Origin: JANPCX01 sp050916095
GTDB lineage: Bacteria; Pseudomonadota; Gammaproteobacteria; Burkholderiales; Burkholderiaceae_C
Direction of reading: 5' to 3'
DNA: 64,000 nt
NCBI GenBank assembly: GCA_050916095.1
Contig: CP050901.1
Location: 496,001-560,000 of the forward strand
This document shows, in pieces, positions 35,663-42,963 of the stretch. The notes below the pieces were generated by a model. That model was given only the letters and a program-made list of their open reading frames with translations. It was not told where the DNA came from and ran no database searches. The position numbers and the translations under genes were made by a program. Position 1 is the stretch's first letter. Every line of letters starts with the position of its first letter.

Positions 35663-36859
35663 ATGTCCCACGACCCCATCGTCATCGTGTCCGCCGCCCG
35701 TACGCCCATCGGTGCTTTGTTGGGCGATTTTTCTGCGCTGTCGGCGCATCAACTGGGCGCAGTCGCGATCAAGGCCGCGGTTGCACGTGCTGGCATCACT
35801 GGTGATGCAGTCAATGAAGTGCTGATGGGCAACTGCCTGATGGCCGGTCAAGGCCAAGCCCCGGCGCGGCAAGCAGTGCTGGGCGCAGGCTTGCCGCAAT
35901 CGGCGGGTGCCGTCACCTTGTCCAAGATGTGCGGATCGGGTATGCGCGCCATGATGTTCGCCCATGACATGCTGCGTGCCGAGTCGGCCGACGTGATGAT
36001 TGCGGGCGGCATGGAAAGCATGACCAATGCACCCCACCTCACCTTTGCACGCAAGGGCGTGAAGTACGGCATGACAGCGCTCTACGACCACATGGCGCAA
36101 GACGGACTCGAAGATGCTTATGAACGTCTGCCCAACGGCACCGGCAAGGCGATGGGTTTCTTCGCTGAAGAGTGCGTGGCGAAGTACCAGTTCAGCCGCG
36201 AGGCCATGGATGCGTTTGCCATCACCTCCACCGAACGTGCCAAACGCGCCAACGAAGACGGCAGTTTTGAATGGGAGATCGCGCCGGTGACCGTGGCGGG
36301 CAAGGGCGGGGACGTGGCCATCAAATTCGACGAGAGCCCCTTCAAAGCCAAGCTCGACAAAATCCCCGGCCTCAAACCCGCGTTCAAGAAAGACGGTGCC
36401 ATCACCGCCGCCACCTCGTCCAGCATCTCCGACGGTGCCGCTGCATTGGTGATGGTGCGCGAGTCCATGGCCAAAAAATTGGGCCTCACGCCCCTGGCAC
36501 GCATCACCGCCCACGCCGTGCACGCCCAAGCCCCCAACTGGTTCACCACCGCTCCCGTGGGCGCGATTGAGAAAGTGCTGGCCAAGAGTGGCTGGAATGC
36601 CAAAGACGTGGATTTGTGGGAGGTCAACGAAGCCTTTGCCGCGGTGACCATGGCCGCCATGGCGGAATTCAAACTCCCGCATGAGATCGTCAATGTGAAT
36701 GGCGGTGCCTGCGCCTTGGGTCATCCCATTGGGGCCAGTGGTGCGCGCATTGTGGTCACCTTGCTAGGTGCGCTGCGCCAGCGTGGACTCAAACGCGGGG
36801 TCGCGGCGCTTTGCATTGGCGGGGGTGAGGCGACGGCGCTGGCGTTGGAGATGGGTTGA
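35663..36859 (+). CDS. Acetyl-CoA C-acetyltransferase (thiolase)
   Basis: This 398-residue thiolase of the biosynthetic/AtoB-like type condenses or cleaves acetoacetyl-CoA. The nucleophile is C90 (SKMCGSGMRAM), the catalytic His lies in GGACALGHPIGASGAR (about 354) and the second Cys in LCIGGGEAT (about 384). In this block it would finish leucine breakdown (acetoacetyl-CoA to acetyl-CoA) or serve fatty-acid oxidation. AAGGAG precedes ATG 35663. Confidence 0.94.
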   Translation: MSHDPIVIVSAARTPIGALLGDFSALSAHQLGAVAIKAAVARAGITGDAVNEVLMGNCLMAGQGQAPARQAVLGAGLPQSAGAVTLSKMCGSGMRAMMFAHDMLRAESADVMIAGGMESMTNAPHLTFARKGVKYGMTALYDHMAQDGLEDAYERLPNGTGKAMGFFAEECVAKYQFSREAMDAFAITSTERAKRANEDGSFEWEIAPVTVAGKGGDVAIKFDESPFKAKLDKIPGLKPAFKKDGAITAATSSSISDGAAALVMVRESMAKKLGLTPLARITAHAVHAQAPNWFTTAPVGAIEKVLAKSGWNAKDVDLWEVNEAFAAVTMAAMAEFKLPHEIVNVNGGACALGHPIGASGARIVVTLLGALRQRGLKRGVAALCIGGGEATALALEMG

Positions 36860-36909
36860 ACTGACACGTTCAATGAAATGCCAAACGTATGAGAAAAAAA
36901 AGGATCATG

Positions 36910-37293
36910 ATGAATCGACACAATGGATTTTCAAAAATCGGTAAGAACGTTCTTCTGAGCGGCGTACTGGCCCTCGGGTGCTCGCTACCTAGCGTCGCCG
37001 ATGGCCCGTCAAGCTACGAAGGCGCAGGGTTCGTTGATGCAACGATCGACGTTTGCACAAAGTCATTTCCCGCCAAGAAAAAGTATTACCGCGACGCGAC
37101 TCTCAAGTCATTCAGCTGTGGAAGGCCGTTGGCGGAGATGGAAAAACAACTGACCGATATACGGCAGCACGCTGACCCGCGTGTTGTTGCTGAATATCGC
37201 AAGGGATATGACCCGGCGGCAAAACAATTCGCAGAGATTCCAAAGTCTGACCTGCCGAAGTTCTGTGAAATGGTGATTCAAAGTAAATGCTGA
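36910..37293 (+). CDS. Small exported hypothetical protein with conserved-looking cysteines
   Basis: The 127-residue protein has an N-terminal signal-like segment (GKNVLLSGVLALGCSLPSVA) and a mature part of about 100 residues with four Cys, including a C-terminal KFCEMVIQSKC. No family was recognised. The sequence is visibly less GC-rich than the metabolic genes around it, which hints at separate acquisition. AAGGA lies 6 nt before ATG 36910; ATG 36907 and 36889 are alternatives. Confidence 0.6.
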   Translation: MNRHNGFSKIGKNVLLSGVLALGCSLPSVADGPSSYEGAGFVDATIDVCTKSFPAKKKYYRDATLKSFSCGRPLAEMEKQLTDIRQHADPRVVAEYRKGYDPAAKQFAEIPKSDLPKFCEMVIQSKC

Positions 37294-37351
37294 GACAGCG
37301 GAGCTTGTTGTAGCCCACGTCTTGAATCTTTTTAAGCTTGTCTCGGTATCT

Positions 37352-38023
37352 ATGCATCAGCAAATTCTCATCATCGGCGCGTCACGCGGCATCGGCCTGG
37401 AACTAGCGCGCCAGTACCGCCAGCAAGGTGTGCGTGTCACGGCCACAGCGCGCACGCAGGCTGGCTTGGATTCGCTGCGCGCACTGGGTGCCACCGCCTT
37501 GTCGCTCGATGTGGCGAGTGCAGAAAGCGCCTCCCGCCTAGCCTGGCAACTCGATGGCTGTGCATTCGATGTGGTCGTGTTCGCTGCCGGGGTTTACGGC
37601 CCACGAACCCAGGGCCTGCAAGCACCGCCGTCGGCAGAGTTCGACCATGTGATGCACAGCAATGTGCTCGGTGCCATGCAGGTGCTGCCTCAGCTTGACG
37701 GCTTGCTTGCACCCGGTGCCAAGCTGGCGGTGCTGTCGTCCCTGATGGGCTCCATTGGGGCACGAGGTAATGCGGGTGGTTGGCTCTACCGCGCATCGAA
37801 GGCGGCGCTGAACTCGGTGGTGAAAGATGTGTCCTTGGTGTTTAAAAACCAGGCCATCTGCGTCAGCCTGCACCCGGGTTGGGTGCGAACCGACATGGGC
37901 GGCGCAGGTGCCGACCTCAGCGTTGAACAAAGTGCGTCTGATTTGCGGGCACTGATTGCGGGTTTGAAACCCGGCGACAACGGCCAGTTCTTCAACCACG
38001 ATGGTCAGCCCATTCCCTGGTAA
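37352..38023 (+). CDS. Short-chain dehydrogenase/reductase family protein
   Basis: This 223-residue Rossmann-fold oxidoreductase has the cofactor motif IIGASRGIGLEL (residues 6-17). D59 in SLDVAS, the catalytic Ser in VLSSLMGS and the YxxxK pair in WLYRASKAALN are visible. The CsgA/YciK-like short form suggests an NAD(P)H-dependent reductase; the substrate is unknown. It lies between thiolase and acyl-CoA dehydrogenase genes, so a role in acyl-CoA metabolism is possible. Start ATG 37352. Confidence 0.88.
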   Translation: MHQQILIIGASRGIGLELARQYRQQGVRVTATARTQAGLDSLRALGATALSLDVASAESASRLAWQLDGCAFDVVVFAAGVYGPRTQGLQAPPSAEFDHVMHSNVLGAMQVLPQLDGLLAPGAKLAVLSSLMGSIGARGNAGGWLYRASKAALNSVVKDVSLVFKNQAICVSLHPGWVRTDMGGAGADLSVEQSASDLRALIAGLKPGDNGQFFNHDGQPIPW

Positions 38024-38061
38024 ATCGGCTCGTTGGCATCCATCATTCATTGGATTTCTGT

Positions 38062-39195
38062 ATGTACCTCAGCGAAGACCACCGCGCCATTCAAGACGCC
38101 GTTCGCACCTTTGTGCAAGAACAAATCGCGCCCAAAGCGGCGGTGTGGGACAAAACCCATCACTTTCCCAAAGATGAACTGCGAGGCCTGGCCGAGTTGG
38201 GCTGTTATGGCGTGGCAGTGCCCACCGAGTGGGACGGGGCGGGGCTGGACTACTTGAGCCTGTCGCTCATCCTGGAAGAAATCGCGGCCGGTGATGGCGC
38301 CACCTCCACCATCGTCAGTGTCAACAACTGCCCGGTCTGTTCCATCTTGATGGCCTGGGCGAATGAAACCCAGAAAGCACGCTGGCTCAAACCCTTGGCA
38401 CGGGGCGAGATGTTGGGCGCGTTTTGTTTGACCGAACCCCATGTGGGATCAGAGGCGGCAGGCCTCAAAACCACCGCCACCCGTGATGGTGACGCCTATG
38501 TGCTCAACGGCGTCAAACAATTCATCACCAGCGGCAAGAACGGTGACGTGGCTATCGTCATGGCGGTCACTGACAAGACCGCCGGCAAAAAAGGCATCAG
38601 CGCCTTCATCGTGCCCACCAACACACCGGGCTACACCGTCGCCCGCATTGAAGACAAGATGGGCCAGCATGCGAGTGACACCGCACAAATCTTGTTCGAG
38701 AACTGCCGCGTTCCAAAGGAGAACCTGCTGGGCGAAGAGGGCCAGGGTTTGAAGATTGCCCTCTCAGGCTTGGAGGGCGGCCGCATCGGCATTGCCTCGC
38801 AAGCCGTGGGTATGGCACGCGCCGCATTTGAAGCCGCCCTGGTCTACAGCAAAGACCGCATCACCTTCGGCCAACCCATCTTCCAGCACCAGGCCGTGCA
38901 GTTCCGCTTGGCCGACATGGCCACGCAAATTGAAGCCGCGCGCCAGCTCATTCACCACGCCGCCAGCCTGAAAGACGCGGGCCAACCGTGCTTGAAAGAA
39001 GCGGCCATGGCCAAACTCTTCGCCACCGAGATGGCCGAGAAGGCGTGCAGTGCCGCTATTCAAATCCACGGCGGCTATGGGTATGTGAGCGACTTCCCGG
39101 TGGAGCGCATTTACCGCGATGTGCGTGTGTGCCAAATTTACGAAGGCACGTCGGATGTGCAGAAGATATTGATTGGGCGGGCGTTGGCGACCTGA
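38062..39195 (+). CDS. Acyl-CoA dehydrogenase
   Basis: This 377-residue FAD enzyme has CLTEPHVGSEAAGLKTTA for FAD binding, IHGGYGYVSDFPVERIYRD and the standard catalytic Glu in QIYEGTSDVQK (about residue 362). It therefore follows the short-/medium-chain layout, unlike the isovaleryl-CoA enzyme upstream. The likely substrate is a short straight or branched acyl-CoA (butyryl- or 2-methylbutyryl-type). ATG 38062 is chosen; TTG 38050 would add four residues. It follows the SDR gene by 38 nt. Confidence 0.92.
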   Translation: MYLSEDHRAIQDAVRTFVQEQIAPKAAVWDKTHHFPKDELRGLAELGCYGVAVPTEWDGAGLDYLSLSLILEEIAAGDGATSTIVSVNNCPVCSILMAWANETQKARWLKPLARGEMLGAFCLTEPHVGSEAAGLKTTATRDGDAYVLNGVKQFITSGKNGDVAIVMAVTDKTAGKKGISAFIVPTNTPGYTVARIEDKMGQHASDTAQILFENCRVPKENLLGEEGQGLKIALSGLEGGRIGIASQAVGMARAAFEAALVYSKDRITFGQPIFQHQAVQFRLADMATQIEAARQLIHHAASLKDAGQPCLKEAAMAKLFATEMAEKACSAAIQIHGGYGYVSDFPVERIYRDVRVCQIYEGTSDVQKILIGRALAT

Positions 39196-39345
39196 CCGCC
39201 ACGCAAGCCATCGCCCACGAGACCTGGGCGGTGCGTCACTCAAGCTTCAGTTTTGTCTAAGACAGCCGATACAGCGAGTATTCCCCGCTGTTCCGGCTCT
39301 TTCTAGCGCCGGCTCGGTGGTTTCCTGGCTAACCGGAGCAGCAAC

Positions 39346-40902
39346 ATGCCATCCTCTTCCCGTTTTACCTTGGCGCAGCGTCTTTATGCGACCAGCACAG
39401 CCCTGGTTGTGGCTTTGCTGCTGTTGTCGGGCGGCGTTTGGTGGCTGATGAAAAACGTTGCCGCTGACGCTGCTGACGTTGGACATCACCGCGCGCCACA
39501 GTTGCAGCGTATTGCCCTGATTGAGCTCAATGTCACACGTGCCTCTTTGCAACTGCGCCACGCCATCTTGGCCCGCAACCCCGAAGAAATGAAAACCGCC
39601 TTGGCCGACATAGGCGAGAAGCGCCAAATTCTGGATGCCACCTTTGCGGAATTCGGCCAATCCATGGCCGACGCCGCCGACCGCGAGGCTTTCAAACCCT
39701 TGCCCGCTTTGGTCAAAGAATTTTGGGCTGTGGGTGGCGAGAACATCAAACTGATCGAGGCAGGCCAAAAAGAAGAAGCCTTCGCTTTCCTCGCCGAAAA
39801 AACAGTGGCCGCCCGAAACCGATTGCTTGAACCGGTCACTGCCGAGAAAAAGCGCCAGACTGAGCAGTTGAAGGCTGAATTGGCTGCCATTGAAACCAGC
39901 GCACTGAATGCCCGAACATTGGTGCTGTCTGGCGTGCTGCTGGTGGGTTTGGGTGTGGTGGGTTTCGCCTGGTATGTGCTGCGTGTCATGCGCGCCCTGG
40001 GTGCCGAGCCGGAGGAACTTAAACAAATTGCCGATGAAGTGGCGGGCGGCAATCTGGCCACGCCTATCACCTTACGGCCAGGCGACACCGACAGTATTTT
40101 GGCCGCCCTCAAAACCATGCGCGACAGCCTGGCCACCACGGTGCGCGCCGTGCGCCAAAGTGCCGACAGCGTGGCCACGGGCAGCACCCAAATCGCCATG
40201 GGCAATGCCGACCTGTCTGCACGAACCGAACAACAAGCCGCCTCGTTGGAAGAAACCGCAGCCTCCATGGAAGAGCTGGGTTCTACCGTGAGCCAAAACG
40301 CCGACAACGCGGCCCAAGCCAATCAGTTGGCGGCAGGTGCGTCTGCCGTTGCAGTTCAAGGCGGCGAGGTGGTGGCCGAAGTGGTGCAAACCATGAAGGG
40401 CATCAACGACAGCTCCAAGAAAATTGCCGACATCATTTCGGTGATTGATGGCATTGCCTTCCAAACCAATATCTTGGCCCTGAATGCGGCGGTGGAAGCG
40501 GCGCGTGCGGGTGAGCAAGGCCGTGGTTTTGCTGTGGTGGCCGCTGAAGTGCGCAGCTTGGCCCAGCGCAGCGCTGGTGCTGCCAAAGAAATCAAAGCCT
40601 TGATCAGTGCCAGCGTGGAGCGGGTGGATGCGGGCACCGCCTTGGTTGACCGCGCCGGTGCCACGATGAATGAGGTGGTGCAATCCATCCGCCGCTTGAC
40701 CGACATCGTGGCCGAAATCAGCAGCGCCAGCCGCGAACAAAGCAGCGGTGTGTCACAAGTGGGTGAAGCCGTTACTTTGATGGACCAGGCCACACAGCAA
40801 AACGCTGCCTTGGTGGAAGAAAGTGCGGCCGCCGCTGAAAGCCTGAAACAACAAGCCCATGGTTTGGTGCAGACGGTGGCGGTGTTTCGGTTGGTGGATT
40901 GA
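39346..40902 (+). CDS. Methyl-accepting chemotaxis protein
   Basis: This 518-residue receptor has TM1 (about residues 12-36), a periplasmic four-helix-bundle sensor (about 37-188), TM2 (about 189-210), a HAMP linker and a signalling domain. The signalling tip is SVIDGIAFQTNILALNAAVE followed by ARAGEQGRGFAVVAAEVRSL. Methylation-type sequences such as ARTEQQAASLEETAASMEEL flank the HAMP side. No C-terminal CheR-binding pentapeptide is present. The ligand is unknown. It is a stand-alone gene. Confidence 0.95.
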   Translation: MPSSSRFTLAQRLYATSTALVVALLLLSGGVWWLMKNVAADAADVGHHRAPQLQRIALIELNVTRASLQLRHAILARNPEEMKTALADIGEKRQILDATFAEFGQSMADAADREAFKPLPALVKEFWAVGGENIKLIEAGQKEEAFAFLAEKTVAARNRLLEPVTAEKKRQTEQLKAELAAIETSALNARTLVLSGVLLVGLGVVGFAWYVLRVMRALGAEPEELKQIADEVAGGNLATPITLRPGDTDSILAALKTMRDSLATTVRAVRQSADSVATGSTQIAMGNADLSARTEQQAASLEETAASMEELGSTVSQNADNAAQANQLAAGASAVAVQGGEVVAEVVQTMKGINDSSKKIADIISVIDGIAFQTNILALNAAVEAARAGEQGRGFAVVAAEVRSLAQRSAGAAKEIKALISASVERVDAGTALVDRAGATMNEVVQSIRRLTDIVAEISSASREQSSGVSQVGEAVTLMDQATQQNAALVEESAAAAESLKQQAHGLVQTVAVFRLVD

Positions 40903-40964
40903 ACCGGCGTGACTGTCCGACCACGGCACTATTGATGTTTACCTTATTCACGACAACGTCCAGC

Positions 40965-41003
40965 CCGTTCGCCCTGACCCTTCGACAGGCTCAGCCCGAA
41001 CGG
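40965..41003. repeat. Shortened palindromic repeat (CTTCGACAGGCTCAGCCCG family)
   Basis: CCGTTCG at 40965 pairs with CGAACGG ending at 41003. One full right arm is present but the left arm is cut after CCCTGA, so only a small hairpin can form. It sits between the convergent chemotaxis receptor and phosphofructokinase genes, where it may serve as the shared transcript end. Confidence 0.75.
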
Positions 41004-41037
41004 TGTGTGGTGTTGCAATTGATGTAAATCTCAATAG

Positions 41038-42252
41038 CTACCGCTTCAGCACCTTCTCCACCGCATGCCGTCGCAACCGAAATGCATCCGGCATGCCAGA
41101 CCCCAAGAGGGGCCGCAAATACAAGCGGAACAAATCGGTCACGTCGGTACCACTGTCGGCGATGAAGTCGTCTTCCAGTACCCGGGTTTTGCCCGCCACC
41201 TGGTCCAGCGGGAGCAGGTTGTAGTCCACTGAGTAGAAGCCTGTGCGCTGAATGGCGACTGAGCCGTTTCGGTTGCCCCACAGGGCGAACTGCACCGCCT
41301 TCTCGCCCACTTCACGGGCTTCGCGCTGATCAACGTCTGACACACAGCCGATAAAGGAGCGCTGCAGATAACCGAAGGTGTCACCGCGCACGCGTTTGAT
41401 GCCCAGTTTGGATTTGATTTCTTCGCAAAGCAAATCCGCCAGAGCACCGGTGCCGGACAGCTGCACATTGCCGTGGGCGTCGTGCTCCAAATCTTGGCTC
41501 AGTTGAGCCAACATCGGGCGGCCTGGTGCGTCGTGAATGCCTTCCGAGACGGCCACCACGCAGCGACCGAAACGTTCATAGGTGGCTTTGACGTCGCGCA
41601 GAAATTGTTCGATGGAAAAGTTGCGTTCCGGCAGGTAAATGAGGTGGGGGCCGTCCTCAGGAAACTTCTTGCCCAAGGCGGAGGCGGCGGTGAGAAAGCC
41701 CGCGTGGCGGCCCATCACCACGCCGACGTACACGCCGGGCAAAGAGGCGTTGTCCAGATTCGCCCCGGCAAAGGCTTGGGCCACAAAACGGGCAGCCGAG
41801 GGGAAGCCCGGCGTGTGGTCGTTGCCCACCAGGTCGTTGTCGATGGTTTTGGGAATGTGGATGCAGCGCAGTGGGTAATTGGCCTTGTGCGCCTCGTCGC
41901 TCACGATGCGCACGGTGTCCGACGAATCGTTGCCGCCGATGTAAAAGAAGTGGCCGATGTCGTGGGCCTTGAGCACCTTGAAAATCTCCTGGCAATAGGC
42001 CAGGTCGGGTTTGTCGCGCGTGGAGCCCAGGGCCGATGACGGCGTGTTCGCCACCAACTCCAGGTTGTGGCTGGTTTCTTGGGTGAGGTCGGTGAAGTCT
42101 TCATTCACGATGCCGCGCACGCCGTGCATCGCCCCATACACCCGCTCAATGCCGTGGTGGCGTCTGGCCTCCAGCACCACACCTGCCAGCGACTGGTTGA
42201 TGACGGCGGTGGGGCCACCGCCTTGGGCGACGAGGATTTTTCCTGAGGACAT
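41038..42252 (-). CDS. pfp: Pyrophosphate-dependent 6-phosphofructokinase
   Basis: The 404-residue enzyme phosphorylates fructose 6-phosphate. GGGPTAVINQS forms the phosphate loop at the N-terminus; FYIGGNDSSDT and IPKTIDNDLVGND are the pyrophosphate-type motifs, with Asp and Lys where ATP enzymes have Gly residues. MGRHAGF and PERNF complete the active site. It uses PPi, so the reaction is reversible and serves both glycolysis and gluconeogenesis. The 711 bp upstream of it hold a hairpin-rich repeat element. Confidence 0.93.
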   Translation of the reverse strand: MSSGKILVAQGGGPTAVINQSLAGVVLEARRHHGIERVYGAMHGVRGIVNEDFTDLTQETSHNLELVANTPSSALGSTRDKPDLAYCQEIFKVLKAHDIGHFFYIGGNDSSDTVRIVSDEAHKANYPLRCIHIPKTIDNDLVGNDHTPGFPSAARFVAQAFAGANLDNASLPGVYVGVVMGRHAGFLTAASALGKKFPEDGPHLIYLPERNFSIEQFLRDVKATYERFGRCVVAVSEGIHDAPGRPMLAQLSQDLEHDAHGNVQLSGTGALADLLCEEIKSKLGIKRVRGDTFGYLQRSFIGCVSDVDQREAREVGEKAVQFALWGNRNGSVAIQRTGFYSVDYNLLPLDQVAGKTRVLEDDFIADSGTDVTDLFRLYLRPLLGSGMPDAFRLRRHAVEKVLKR

Positions 42253-42424
42253 GAGGGGCTCCGGAGGTTGGGGGCGATGTGCAGTCTATCGCTGTGCCGA
42301 GCGCGTCGACTTGTGCTTTCATGTGCTGTCGCCATTGATGTGAAGCGCAATAAGCGACGCGGCCAACGAGCAAATAGCGGTGCTCGAACAAATCCCCGCG
42401 CTTGCGATGAGCCACTTCCGGGGG

Positions 42425-42815
42425 CTAGCCCTAATATTTCACCAGGTCGCTCTCCTATGTCCCGCAACACCGCATGAATGCTCACTTTCCTGGCTTCGAG
42501 CACCAAATCCAATTTGGTCCGAGCGCTACGCACCCGATTGAGCGGTGATGCGGCCTGCTTTCCGCGTTGCTCCGCCAAAGCCAGAGGCTTTGGCCTTCGT
42601 CAGGCACAAACAGTCCTCAAGGACTGTTTGTGTCCGGTCTCAGCCTCGCGGGCACGAGCCCGCAGCGTCGTCTCCCTTGCAGGGCGCACCCGCGCTTGCA
42701 AGCGCGGGTCGTTACGCAGGCGGACAGCAGGCTGTCCGAAAGCCCTGCTACACCCTTGCCAGCGCACCGCATCTCCGCCCACTCGGGCGCGTCCCCGGTG
42801 AAACATCCGGGCTAG
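42425..42815. mobile_element. 391-bp non-coding element with inverted ends and a row of hairpins (MITE-like)
   Basis: The ends CTAGCCCTAATATTTCACC (from 42425) and its near complement GGTGAAACATCCGGGCTAG (to 42815) form terminal inverted repeats with a few mismatches. They resemble those of the element at 18670-18819. Between 42574 and 42738 lie successive hairpins: GCCAAAGCC-AGA-GGCTTTGGC, CACAAACAGTCC-TCAA-GGACTGTTTGTG, GCGGGC-ACGA-GCCCGC, CCCT-TGC-AGGG, a 22-bp palindrome at 42688-42709, and CGGACAGC-AG-GCTGTCCG. No convincing gene occurs in the gap 42253-42963. A further hairpin (CCAAAGG/CCTTTGG, about 42874-42896) lies just outside. Confidence 0.6.
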
Positions 42816-42963
42816 AAAGGGCGGCATGCACCACCACATGAGACCACCGGCCGCCTTTCGTGGTGAAGACCAAGCCAAAGGCTGCAGGCCCTTTGGGTGC
42901 CCTCAGCCTGTCGATTCAATTCGAGGCTGGTGATGGGCATGAACAACGCCATAAAAATGCGGA

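Noticed and set aside
42478..42878. ORFs of 82-107 codons inside the hairpin-rich element
   Set aside because: All run through palindromes with Arg/Pro/Ala-rich composition on both strands; no start signals were seen.
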